The notes under the pieces are model-generated. The model was given only the letters and a program-made list of their open reading frames with translations, was not told where the DNA came from and did no database searches. A DNA stretch of 64,000 bases. It comes from JAJEFO01 sp009843725 (GTDB lineage: Bacteria > Pseudomonadota > Alphaproteobacteria > Rhodobacterales > Rhodobacteraceae). Location: the NCBI GenBank assembly GCA_965243215.1, contig CBDEUJ010000004.1, forward strand, positions 1,054,001 to 1,118,000, given 5' to 3'. Positions 52,657-61,481 of this stretch are shown here, in pieces. Position 1 is the first letter of the stretch. The number at the start of each line of letters is the position of its first letter. The position numbers and the translations under genes are program-made.

Positions 52657-53503
52657 GCGTTTCCAGGTCGTCCGTAACCGTTCAGGCTCCACTGTATGCC
52701 ACGATGGGAAAATTGGAAGTGAAAACAACAAAACAACATAGTTGGATATCTCTCACGAAAACTGTTCCACGAATTCCAACGTTCTCCAAGGACAACCGCT
52801 CGGGCCGCTCTTGACCATTGACCTTTTTTCCTCACGGCGTTCGGGCCGGGCTCGTCTCTCGCCATCGCAACCTTCTTGCCGCCAGGGTCGGATGGGCGAA
52901 GTCCGGTCGGTGAACGCCTTTCCGGCCTTCAGCCCGTTTCCCTTGCCGACCGTTTGCAACAGCCCCGGGGCGTCGTCGCGGAACGCCGCGCCTGCGCTGC
53001 GTGGCCACTCCAGCTGGCCAAGGATCCCGACGTTGCAGGTCCCTGCAGCTGCCTGATCTTCCGTCCAGGATTTTCGTTTGATTCCATGGAGCAGGCACTC
53101 CATTGCTTTTCGGGACTGATTGTCTTGGGTGCGCACATTCGATGGGTGCATGCTTCCGGGTCGGAGGCGACGACGGCAATCTTCCAGACCATCGAAAGCG
53201 CCATGCCCCCGGATTCGATCAACGCATCACGCCGCCGCCGACTGCCGCATCTCCAGTTGCCTGAAGTCGGTGGGCCACAAGGGCTGCAATGCAATGCCCA
53301 CCATACAAATCGCGCGCGTGGGCAAGGCCGCAGAGATGGCTTGAGATCGGCCCCGACTTCCCCAAAAGTGACCTGCGCAGTTGCTTCCTAGAATGCACCT
53401 CTTGCCAAGTAGCGTCAAAAAAATCTACCAAGTAGCGACAAAAAGTTGTTGTTTTGTAGTTTTTTGCGGTCTACCGTCAGTAGCAAGTCGAAACGGAGTC
53501 GCG
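52657..53503. other. 847-base intergenic region between the HAD gene and the DeoR gene
   Basis: I find no credible gene. A 133-codon minus-strand frame (52753-53151) has no motif. The decamer ACAAAACAAC at 52728-52737, before the HAD gene, has an inverted copy (GTTGTTTTGT) at 53448-53457 before deoR, so each copy points the same way relative to its gene. The middle is unexplained. Confidence 0.5.
53405..53457. promoter_or_regulatory. Probable DeoR-type operator region with direct repeats
   Basis: CCAAGTAGCGTCAAAA (53405-53420) and CCAAGTAGCGACAAAA (53428-53443) are direct repeats 23 bases apart, with one mismatch, followed by GTTGTTTTGT (53448-53457). They lie 47-99 bases before the regulator ATG. 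Spacing near two helical turns fits a dimeric repressor. The binding protein is inferred, not shown. Confidence 0.45.
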
Positions 53504-54283
53504 ATGTCTTCCAGGAAGCGGGGACGAAGAGAGGCAATCTCAGCGCTTGTACTTGAACAGGGGGCAGTGACTGTTGGGTCCCTGGCCGAGCGTTTTGGCG
53601 TGTCAATGCAAACGATTCGGCGGGATGTGGATGCCTTGTGCGAAGGCGACATGCTGCACCGTTCGCATGGACGCATTGAACTTAGCGAAGAATTTCTCAA
53701 TACCCCATTTGATCAACGCGCTGGAACCAATCTTTCGGGAAAACGCGCCATTGGCCAAGCCGCTGCGGAACTGATTCCGGACGGAGCGACAATTTTTTTC
53801 TCCATTGGGTCAACGCCGCTAAGCGTGGCCAACGCCTTGTCCGCCCGCAAGAACTTGACGGTCATAACGAACAACCTGTGCGCGGCAATGGCGTTGAGCG
53901 AAGAGGTGTCGAACCGCATCATACTGCCTGGCGGCGAAGTCCGACTGCCGGATCGGGACATTCTTGGCGATGACGTCCTCGCGTTCTTCAGTCGTTTCCG
54001 GGCGGATTTCGCCGTGTTCGGAACGGCGGGCATTGCAGAGGACGGGGGCCTACTGGAATTCCACACCACTGAAGTGCGCGCGACCCAAAGGATGTGTGAG
54101 AACGCGAAGACGTCCTTGCTGGTCATTGACGTGTCAAAGTTCGGCCGCGAAGCACCGGCACTTGGCGGCAACATAACGCAGATAGACACCGTCATCGTAG
54201 ACCGACGCCCGGGCGGTGCGTTCGCGCCCCTGTTGGACATCATGGGTGACCGCCTTCATGTGGCCGAGGGAGATTGGAGATGA
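53504..54283 (+). CDS. DeoR/GlpR-family transcriptional regulator
   Basis: The 259-residue regulator has the DeoR helix-turn-helix (VTVGSLAERFGVSMQTIRRD, about residues 22-41) and a C-terminal sugar-phosphate sensor domain with TIFFSIGSTPLSVANAL and DFAVFGTAGIAEDGG. DeoR proteins usually sense phosphorylated sugars or glycerol 3-phosphate. ATG 53504 (MSSRKRGRREAI) starts just before the DNA-binding domain. The stop overlaps the ABC ATPase start as ATGA, so regulator and transporter form one operon. Confidence 0.93.
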   Translation: MSSRKRGRREAISALVLEQGAVTVGSLAERFGVSMQTIRRDVDALCEGDMLHRSHGRIELSEEFLNTPFDQRAGTNLSGKRAIGQAAAELIPDGATIFFSIGSTPLSVANALSARKNLTVITNNLCAAMALSEEVSNRIILPGGEVRLPDRDILGDDVLAFFSRFRADFAVFGTAGIAEDGGLLEFHTTEVRATQRMCENAKTSLLVIDVSKFGREAPALGGNITQIDTVIVDRRPGGAFAPLLDIMGDRLHVAEGDWR

Positions 54284-55302
54284 CGACGGCTCCGTTCGTC
54301 GTTCTCAAGGACATCACCAAGAGGTGGCACGGCCAGCTCGGCGTGGAGGGGATCACGCTGGACATTCCCGAAGGCAGCTTTACCGCGCTTCTGGGTCCTT
54401 CGGGATGCGGCAAGTCCACGACATTGCGCCTCTTGGCCGGGTTGGAATTGCCCGACGAGGGGCAGATTCTGATCGACGGCAAGGACCTGACAACCAGTGC
54501 GGCATCAGATCGGAATCTTTCGATGGTGTTCCAGTCCTATGCACTTTTTCCACATCTTTCTGTCGCCGAAAACGTGATTTTCGGTCTGAAAGTCCGGCGC
54601 GTGCCCAAGGCTGACCGACAGCAAAAGCTGCACAAGGCGCTCGAGATCACAGGCTTGCTGGGCCTCGAGGATCGAAAGCCGGGGGCACTGTCGGGGGGAC
54701 AACGTCAACGCGTGGCCCTTGCCCGCGCGATCGTGGCTGGCCAGCGCCTGTGCCTGATGGACGAGCCGCTGTCCAACCTCGATGCGAAACTGCGCCATGC
54801 GGTGCGCAAGGACATAAAGAAACTGCAGCGCGATCTGGGCATTACGGTCGTCTACGTCACGCACGATCAATCCGAAGCGATGAGCATGGCCGACACGGTC
54901 GTGCTGATGAGGGACGGCCACATCCAGCAGGTCGGCGCGCCGGAGGATCTCTACAACAGGCCCGACAACACCTTTGTGGCCGAATTCGTCGGTGCGCCCG
55001 CGATGGCACTGATCGGTGCCGCGGCCTTGTCGGGCTTTGACGAAGGGACCACCATCGGGATCAGGGCGGAAAACATCCAAATCGTGCCCAAGGGCGAGGG
55101 CCGGATGAGCTGCACAGTCAACGAGAGCGAATTCTTGGGCTCAGAAACGCTGATCGGGCTCAGTCATGCCGATGCCACGGGGCTGTGCGTTCTCAAGCCC
55201 GGCCTTTCCATGATGCCCGAGGGCGCGGACATGGACATCTCATTTCGGGACGAACACCTGCACGTCTTTGACGCGTCAGGACAACGCATGGCAGCGCGGT
55301 GA
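54280..55302 (+). CDS. ABC transporter ATP-binding protein (UgpC/MalK type)
   Basis: The 340-residue ATPase has Walker A GPSGCGKST (near residue 40), LSGGQRQRVALARAI, Walker B CLMDEPLSNLDAKLR and VTHDQSEAM, then a TOBE-type regulatory domain with GIRAENIQIV. The ATG at 54280 overlaps the deoR stop; a TTG 6 bases upstream is less likely. The position of the ATPase first in the transporter operon is unusual but seen in Ugp-like systems. Confidence 0.95.
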   Translation: MTTAPFVVLKDITKRWHGQLGVEGITLDIPEGSFTALLGPSGCGKSTTLRLLAGLELPDEGQILIDGKDLTTSAASDRNLSMVFQSYALFPHLSVAENVIFGLKVRRVPKADRQQKLHKALEITGLLGLEDRKPGALSGGQRQRVALARAIVAGQRLCLMDEPLSNLDAKLRHAVRKDIKKLQRDLGITVVYVTHDQSEAMSMADTVVLMRDGHIQQVGAPEDLYNRPDNTFVAEFVGAPAMALIGAAALSGFDEGTTIGIRAENIQIVPKGEGRMSCTVNESEFLGSETLIGLSHADATGLCVLKPGLSMMPEGADMDISFRDEHLHVFDASGQRMAAR

Positions 55303-55344
55303 CCGAAATCACCTGCCATAACGACCAAACCTAGGGAGAAAGAA

Positions 55345-56613
55345 ATGAAACACTCTTCGACAACCGGACTCGGCCTGGCCACGGCTCTAGCGGCTGGCCT
55401 TGCCCTGCCAGCCACGGCAGAAACCGAACTGACGATGTATTACCCCATTGCGGTTGGTGGCAAGCTTACCGAAGTCGTGGATGGCATCGTCGCCGAATTC
55501 GAGGCCGCCAACCCGGACATCAGCGTGAACGCGATTTATTCGGGGAACTACGACGACACGCGCATACGCGCGTTGTCGGCATTGGCCTCGGGCGAGCCTG
55601 CACAGCTGGCGGTCATGTTCTCGATTGATGCCTATGACCTGATCGAACAGGATCTGGTCGTGCCTTTTGATGACGTCGCGACGTCGGATGAGGACAAGGC
55701 GTGGCTGAACAGCTTCTATCCGGCGCTGATGGCAAATGGTCGGATCGAAGGGCAGACATGGGGCATCCCCTTTCAGCGCTCAACAATCGTGGCGTACTAC
55801 AACAAGGACAAGTTCCGTGAAGCTGGCCTTGACCCCGAGGCGCCTCCGACCACTTGGGACGAAATGATCGAGATGGGCAAGGCCCTGACGAAAGGCGATA
55901 CCTATGGACTGATGATCCCGTCCACCGGTTACCCTTACTGGATGTTCCAGGCGCTTGCGATCCAGAACGGCAAAGAGGTCATGTCCGGCGACGGACTGAC
56001 GACGTATTTCGACGATCCAAAGGTCGTGGAGACGCTGGAGTTCTGGAAGTCGTTGTCTTCCGAGCACGGAATCATGCCGACCGGCACGGTCGAGTGGGGT
56101 ACGTTGCGTCAGGCATTCCTCGAAGGACAGACCGCGATGATGTGGCACTCCACCGGCAACCTGACGGCAGTGAAGAACAATGCAAGCTTTGATTTCGGCG
56201 TGGCGGAACTGCCGGCGAATGTGCGGAAAGGCTCGCCAACGGGTGGCGGCAACTTCTACCTGTTCAAGGATACGTCAGACGAGGAAAAGGCGGCAGCGCT
56301 CAAGCTGATCAAGTTCATGACCTCGCCCGAGCAAGCCGCCGCCTGGTCAATCGCGACCGGATACATGGGCGTGTCTCCTGCAGCCTACGAAACCGAGGCA
56401 TTGAAGGCCTACACGCAGGAGTTCCCTCCCGCCTTGGTGGCGCGAAACCAGCTGGAGAATGCGGTGGCCGAATTCTCGACCTTCGAGACGGCGCGGGTTC
56501 GTGAAGGCCTGAACAACGCGATTCAGTCCGCCCTGACGGGCTCCAAGGAAGCCGCAGATGCTTTGCGCGAAGCGCAGGCCGCAGCAGTGCGACAGCTGCG
56601 CGACTATCAATAG
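55345..56613 (+). CDS. ABC transporter substrate-binding protein, UgpB-like
   Basis: The 422-residue periplasmic protein has a signal peptide cut near residue 25 (GLALPATA) and the start ETELTMYYPIAVGGKLTEVV. It continues with YSGNYDDTRIRALSALASG and WGIPFQRSTIVAYYNKDKF, a pattern close to UgpB, the glycerol-3-phosphate binding protein. GGGAGAAAG precedes the ATG. Permeases follow. Substrate is inferred to be a glycerophosphate or similar phosphodiester. Confidence 0.92.
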   Translation: MKHSSTTGLGLATALAAGLALPATAETELTMYYPIAVGGKLTEVVDGIVAEFEAANPDISVNAIYSGNYDDTRIRALSALASGEPAQLAVMFSIDAYDLIEQDLVVPFDDVATSDEDKAWLNSFYPALMANGRIEGQTWGIPFQRSTIVAYYNKDKFREAGLDPEAPPTTWDEMIEMGKALTKGDTYGLMIPSTGYPYWMFQALAIQNGKEVMSGDGLTTYFDDPKVVETLEFWKSLSSEHGIMPTGTVEWGTLRQAFLEGQTAMMWHSTGNLTAVKNNASFDFGVAELPANVRKGSPTGGGNFYLFKDTSDEEKAAALKLIKFMTSPEQAAAWSIATGYMGVSPAAYETEALKAYTQEFPPALVARNQLENAVAEFSTFETARVREGLNNAIQSALTGSKEAADALREAQAAAVRQLRDYQ

Positions 56614-56671
56614 ATGATCCGGTCGGGCCGGTCGAAACCGGCCCGACCTAGCCGTCAACTGGAGAGCCTCC

Positions 56672-57565
56672 ATGTCTGCTCACGTCAATCTGGAACGACG
56701 CAGGCAGGCCATAAATGGCTGGCTCCTGTTCTCACCCGCAGCAGTGCTGCTGACGACCTTCGCGTTCTACCCCTCCATCGCAACGCTCTGGTCGTCGATG
56801 TTCTCGCGTGGCACCCGTCGCAGGCCCACTGAATTCGTCGGCACCGAAAACTACGGGGACCTTTTTGCCGACCCGACCTTCTGGCTCGTCGTCAAGAACA
56901 ACCTGATCTATGCCGCCGCGACGATTCCCGTGTCTATCGGCATCGCCTTGGCCATGGCGCTCTGGGCCAATTCCAAGATCTCCGCGCGCGGATTCGTGCG
57001 CACCGCCTATTTCACTCCTACCGTGCTGCCGATGATTGCCGCAGCGAACTTGTGGCTGTTCTTCTATACGCCAGGGCTAGGCGTGCTGGACCAGATCGGG
57101 GCCTTGTTTGGCCTTCCGTCGGTGAACTGGCTGGGCCAGCCGGAAACTGCGCTTTGGGCGATCATCATCGTGACGATCTGGAAGGAGGCGGGGTTCTTCA
57201 TGATCTTTTACCTCGCCGCCTTGCAGACCATCCCCGAGGATCTCAAGGAAGCTGCCGACATCGAGGGCGCAAGCCGTTGGACTTACACGCGCCGGATCGT
57301 CCTGCCTTTGCTGATGCCCACGACGCTCTTCATCGCCGTCAACGCCGTGATCAACTCGGTCAAGCTGATCGACCATTTGTTCATCCTCACCAAGGGCGGG
57401 CCGTCTGACGCCTCCAAGCTGATCCTCTACTACATTTGGGAAATGGCCTTTGCCTTCTTTCACGCGCCTCAGGCGGCGGCCTTGACGATCCTGGTGATCG
57501 CCGTGCTTGGCATCGTTGCAGCGGTTCAGTTCTTCTATCTCGACCGCAGGACGCACTACCAATGA
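56672..57565 (+). CDS. ABC transporter permease (UgpA type)
   Basis: The 297-residue protein has six membrane segments and the EAA loop PEDLKEAADIEGASRWTYTRR. Typical CUT1 blocks include FSPAAVLLTTFAFYPSIATLWSS and IYAAATIPVSIGIALAMALW. The ATG lies 58 bases after the binding-protein stop, with GGAGAGCC upstream. Its stop overlaps the next permease by ATGA. Confidence 0.95.
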   Translation: MSAHVNLERRRQAINGWLLFSPAAVLLTTFAFYPSIATLWSSMFSRGTRRRPTEFVGTENYGDLFADPTFWLVVKNNLIYAAATIPVSIGIALAMALWANSKISARGFVRTAYFTPTVLPMIAAANLWLFFYTPGLGVLDQIGALFGLPSVNWLGQPETALWAIIIVTIWKEAGFFMIFYLAALQTIPEDLKEAADIEGASRWTYTRRIVLPLLMPTTLFIAVNAVINSVKLIDHLFILTKGGPSDASKLILYYIWEMAFAFFHAPQAAALTILVIAVLGIVAAVQFFYLDRRTHYQ

Positions 57566-58371
57566 AGAACCTCGCCAGTTTCCTGGACAGCTTTGGCGCG
57601 ATCCTGTTGGCGGTGATCTGGATCGCGCCATTGCTCTTTGCATTTTGGGCCGCGACGCATTCGACTTCGGATGCGGTGAACCTCGAACTGTATTCACCCT
57701 GGACCATGGACAATTTTCGCGTCGCTTGGGACGGCGCACCATGGCTCAAGTACTTCATCAACACCTTTATGCTGGTGACGGTAATCCTGATCGGGCAGTT
57801 CATCCTGACCACGCTTGCGGGCTTCGCTTTCGCGCAACTGCAGTTCCCCGGCAAGGAATTCGTCTTCATACTGGTCCTGATGCAGCTCTTCATCCTGCCC
57901 GAGGTGCTGATCGTCGAAAACTACGCCATGGTCTCGCGCCTCGGGCTCTTTGACACGATTCTTGGCGTGGGCATGCCTTACATGGCCAGCGCGTTCGGCA
58001 TCTTCCTGATGCGTCAGTCGTTCAAGAGCGTTCCAATTGAACTGCACGAAGCTGCCCGGATCGAAGGCTGCAGCCTTCTGGGGATCCTGTGGCGGGTCTA
58101 CGTGCCGCTGGCGAAACCTACCTACCTGGCCTATGGGCTGGTATCGGTGGCGACCCATTGGAACAATTTCCTGTGGCCGCTCATCGTAACCAATTCACCC
58201 GAGACGCGACCTCTGACGGTAGGCCTGTCGATCTTTGGTGCACCGGAAAATGGGGTTGACATCAGCGTCATCTCGGCTGCCACGATGATGTCGGTGGCCC
58301 CTCTGCTGATCGCATTTCTGATCTTCCAGCGCCAGTTTGTGCAAGCTTTCCTGCGGGCGGGGATCAAGTGA
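57562..58371 (+). CDS. ABC transporter permease (UgpE type)
   Basis: The 269-residue permease starts MKNLASFLDSFGAILLAVIW and has six membrane segments and the EAA loop PIELHEAARIEGCSLLGILW. The ATG at 57562 overlaps the previous stop as ATGA. Upstream in-frame codons lie inside that gene. Its stop overlaps the phosphodiesterase start, so the operon continues. Confidence 0.95.
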   Translation: MKNLASFLDSFGAILLAVIWIAPLLFAFWAATHSTSDAVNLELYSPWTMDNFRVAWDGAPWLKYFINTFMLVTVILIGQFILTTLAGFAFAQLQFPGKEFVFILVLMQLFILPEVLIVENYAMVSRLGLFDTILGVGMPYMASAFGIFLMRQSFKSVPIELHEAARIEGCSLLGILWRVYVPLAKPTYLAYGLVSVATHWNNFLWPLIVTNSPETRPLTVGLSIFGAPENGVDISVISAATMMSVAPLLIAFLIFQRQFVQAFLRAGIK

Positions 58372-59159
58372 CGTGCATCCTGCACATCTCCGACACGCAT
58401 ATTGTGCGGGAAGGCCAATTGGTCTCAAGACGGCTTGAAACTGCAGATGCATTGAAGCGGCTGGTCGACCGGATCGTCGGCATCCGCCGCCGGATTGGTC
58501 CAATCGACGCGGTTCTGGTCAGTGGAGACCTGAGCCATGACGGCAGCGCCGAAAGCTACTCGCACTTCAAGGCATTGATGGCACCGCTTGACTTCCCGCT
58601 TCTGGTCGTTCCCGGCAACCACGACATTCGCTCGTCGATGCGGGAGGCATTCGCGGACAGTCTGCCGCCGGATGGCCCCCTGAACTGGTGCCGCCACATT
58701 GTGGACATCACGATCATCGGACTCGACACCCTTGTCGAAGGCCACGGGCACGGGACCTTGGCAGAGGAAACGCTGAACTTCTTGCACGATGCTCTGATGC
58801 GCACGAAAGGACTGCCTGTACTTCTGGCCCTGCATCATCCGCCGTTCGCGTCGGGTATCGCTTTCATGGACGATATCGGCCTGACAAACTGTGCCGCCTT
58901 TCGCGATGTCATTGCCGGTCATGAAAGACAGCTGCGGATCATCTGCGGACATGTTCACAGCATGATGGTGACTGATGTTGCCGGACATGTCGCCATATCG
59001 TCACCTTCACCCTGCAGCACTTTCGCCTTTGATCGTCGCGCAGACGCGCCTGCAGGGTTCATGGCAATGGGGGATGGATGTCTGCTGCACCGCTGGGATG
59101 CCGGATTTCATACCGTCCGGATCGGGCCTGATGGAGGCACCGGTCCGTTTCCATTTTAG
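58368..59159 (+). CDS. Calcineurin-like phosphodiesterase
   Basis: The 263-residue metallophosphoesterase has the motif order HISDTHI, SGDLSHDGS, VPGNHDIR, LHHPPF and CGHVHSMM, as in CpdA-type and glycerophosphodiester-type enzymes. The start is a GTG at 58368 overlapping the permease stop. As the last gene of a Ugp-like operon it probably splits an imported phosphodiester in the cytoplasm. The HAD phosphatase on the far side of the regulator could then remove phosphate. Confidence 0.9.
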   Translation: MTCILHISDTHIVREGQLVSRRLETADALKRLVDRIVGIRRRIGPIDAVLVSGDLSHDGSAESYSHFKALMAPLDFPLLVVPGNHDIRSSMREAFADSLPPDGPLNWCRHIVDITIIGLDTLVEGHGHGTLAEETLNFLHDALMRTKGLPVLLALHHPPFASGIAFMDDIGLTNCAAFRDVIAGHERQLRIICGHVHSMMVTDVAGHVAISSPSPCSTFAFDRRADAPAGFMAMGDGCLLHRWDAGFHTVRIGPDGGTGPFPF

Positions 59160-59212
59160 ACATGCGAGCTGAATGGGTCACAAGAATGGAGGACCACATA
59201 GCATTCAGTTTC

Positions 59213-59889
59213 TCATCTGTTGACAGTCATGTTGCCGCCGCCACGTCGGCGACGGGATGCATCCCCGCCGGGAAGCCCGGTCTTGTCGCAGCGCGTCGCG
59301 ATCGCCCGGAACTCCTTGATTCTCGAGAAGAAGTTCTCCACCAGGCGCCGCCACTTGTACATCTCCCGGCCATGCTCCCGGAACGCCGTCCGGTTCCGCC
59401 TCGACGGGATCACCGCCTCCGCGCCGCATCCGTCCGGGTCCTCGAGCAGCCTGTCCGCATCGAACGCCTTGTCGCCGACGTGGGCCCCGAACGGGAGGTC
59501 ATCGAGAGGGGCGGGCACCCCGGCAAGTTCGTGCCTCTGGACAACCTTGCCGTCGACGAACATGCACTCGAGGTGGAACTCCTCCGGCAAGACGTTGGAA
59601 ACGCTCTCGAAAACCCCGGCATGCATCCAGCGGCGGAACCGCTTGAAGACGCCTCCCGCATGCCGAATCGCTCTGGAAGGTCGCGCCACGGCGATCCCGT
59701 GCGGAACCGCGATAGCACAGCCTCCATGAAGAAGCGGTTGTCCGCCGACGTGCCGTCAGGGTCGGACGCCTTGCCCGGCAGAATGGGCTCGATCCGCGCC
59801 CACATGGCGTCGGTCAGCACCGTTTTGTCTGCATTCGTCGTTCTGCTCGCCAATGTTCCTGTCGCCTGTGCCGCCGTTCCGGCGGTCAT
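59213..59889 (-). pseudogene. IS5-family (IS427-type) transposase remnant
   Basis: Two minus-strand frames together give an IS5-type transposase. The first, near 59823, reads TVLTDAMWARIEPILPG and then WRDLPERFG. The second frame, from about 59680, reads FKRFRRWMHAGVFE, FVDGKVVQRH, VGDKAFDADRL and LVENFFSRIKEFRAIATR. About 40 residues that normally separate the first and second catalytic Asp are missing. IS427 elements can use frameshifting, but the internal deletion shows that this copy is dead. I did not find clear terminal repeats. Confidence 0.85.
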
Positions 59890-60213
59890 TGGGCCACGAC
59901 ATGGCATCGAACAGAACGAATCGCAACATGACTGCCGGCTACCTGGAGTCGCATCTCTGGACCGCCGTTGGACCGGACCGGTCCGGCTGCGGTCCGTCAT
60001 GATCAGATCCACCGACCAGAACCTCCCGGAATTCGAGAGTTGCAGGCAGATGGGCATCCGGTCATTCAACTTCACGGGCTATCCGCACATGGACGTGCGC
60101 AGGGCGTTCCGTGCCCGTGCAGTTCCGAAACTGAAGACATGCTCACTTCCAATTGCCAATGGCCGTGTACCTGACGCATTTTCTGCAACCCCGCTTGGCG
60201 ATGGAGAAACGAG
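59890..60213. other. Flank between the IS remnant and the aldo/keto reductase
   Basis: The 324 bases contain no credible gene and no transposase motif. One IS end and the promoter of the aldo/keto reductase should lie here, but neither can be placed by eye. Confidence 0.4.
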
Positions 60214-61107
60214 ATGATGGAGCGCGTCGCGATCTGCGATGACATCGAGTGCAGCCGCATTGCCTACGGGCTGTGGCGCGTCGGCAACGACGATGACACT
60301 TCGCCCTCGCATATCCGCGCCAAGATCGAAGCCTGCCTCGAACAGGGGATCACGACCATCGATCAGGCGGACGTCTACGGCGGCTACACTGCGGAAGGAC
60401 TGTTCGGCGCCTGCCTCAAGGAGAGCCCATGGCTGCGCGACAAGCTCGAAATCGTCACCAAGTGCGGCATCGTTGCATCGGCCGGGCGTTATTCATCTGC
60501 ACGGGTCAAGCACTATGACACGACATCTGCGCACATTTCCAAGTCCATAGACACGTCGCTTTCGGAAATGGCTACGGACCGCATAGACCTCCTGCTCGTT
60601 CACCGTCCCGACCCGTTCATGGATCCCGAAGAGACCGGGCGCGCGCTGGATAACGCCGTCGTCTCGGGGAAGGTTCGCGCGGTCGGGGTCTCGAACTTCC
60701 GGCCTTGGGACTGGACGCTTCTGCAGTCTGCGATGTCGACACCGCTATCGACCAACCAGATCGAGATCAGCCTCGCCGAGACGACTCCCCTGGCAAACGG
60801 CGACTTGGCCTTCCTTCAGGAACGGCGGATACGCCCCATGGCATGGTCGCCGCTGGGCGGCGGGTCGCTTTTTGCCGGCGAAGGCGGCCTGCGCACCGCG
60901 ATCTCGAAGATCGCCATCCGGCATGGGGTCGGCGAAGCCGCCGTGGCCGTCGCATGGCTCCTGGCGCACCCGGCGGGCATCCTGCCCGTCATGGGCAGCA
61001 ACCGGATCGACAGGATCCGCATGTTCGGCGATGCGCTCAAGGTCGACATGGACCGGGAATCCTGGTTTGAACTGTATGCCAGCGCGACGGGTGCCGACGT
61101 GCCCTGA
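60214..61107 (+). CDS. Aldo/keto reductase
   Basis: The 297-residue NADPH-dependent oxidoreductase has the AKR tetrad: Asp50 or Asp53 (TTIDQADVYGG), Tyr55, Lys83 (IVTKCG) and His130 (LLLVHRPDP). The cofactor end (ILPVMGSNRIDRI) is also present. It is close to the YdhF/AKR11 type. The ATG at 60214 has GGAGAAACGAG in front. A second ATG is next to it. No operon partner. Substrate not known. Confidence 0.93.
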   Translation: MMERVAICDDIECSRIAYGLWRVGNDDDTSPSHIRAKIEACLEQGITTIDQADVYGGYTAEGLFGACLKESPWLRDKLEIVTKCGIVASAGRYSSARVKHYDTTSAHISKSIDTSLSEMATDRIDLLLVHRPDPFMDPEETGRALDNAVVSGKVRAVGVSNFRPWDWTLLQSAMSTPLSTNQIEISLAETTPLANGDLAFLQERRIRPMAWSPLGGGSLFAGEGGLRTAISKIAIRHGVGEAAVAVAWLLAHPAGILPVMGSNRIDRIRMFGDALKVDMDRESWFELYASATGADVP

Positions 61108-61383
61108 CACGGCCCTCCTGCCCGCCGCAAGCGATGCCGTCGCCTGCTGCGTGGGATCGCTTGGCGAGGCTCTACAAGCTGGTCAATTCGATCTTGCCCG
61201 TGCCCTGGTCTGGTCCGGACTTCTGCTGGACTGTAGCGAACGGCCGTTTCCGAACCAATGTGCCGAGGCCGAGCCATTGGCCTGGGCACGGCGTGGCGTG
61301 CTCGACGAGAAATCTGGACAAACGCCTATCCGGCCGGGTCCGCCGATGGATTGCGGAAGCACGCGCTCGCCTTATGCGCAACA
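61108..61383. other. Gene-free stretch before the iteron array
   Basis: Together with the repeats it spans 374 bases between the aldo/keto reductase and the Fic-like gene. The translations are shadows. A TTATGCGCAA half-site at 61372-61381 resembles the repeat core and may be a fifth, degenerate copy in reverse orientation. Confidence 0.45.
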
Positions 61384-61463
61384 ATAATTGCGCACAAGGG
61401 CCTATAATTGCGCGAAAGGGTTGATAATTGCGCGAAAGGGTTGATAATTGCGCAAATCGACTG
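61384..61463. repeat. Four 20-base direct repeats (iterons) upstream of the Fic-fold gene
   Basis: The decamer ATAATTGCGC begins at 61384, 61404, 61424 and 61444, an exact 20-base period. Repeats two and three are identical over all 20 bases (ATAATTGCGCGAAAGGGTTG). The first and last keep the decamer and part of the rest. The array ends 18 bases before the ATG and includes AT-rich stretches that could be promoter elements. Two helical turns per unit puts all copies on one face of the DNA. Confidence 0.95.
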
Positions 61464-61481
61464 TGCATAAGGTCATGCGGA

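Noticed and set aside
52753..53151. 133-codon minus-strand frame between the HAD and deoR genes
   Set aside because: No family motif; composition looks non-coding.
61384..61463. CRISPR array
   Set aside because: Units are only 20 bases with no variable spacers of typical length, no cas genes, and they lie at a promoter.
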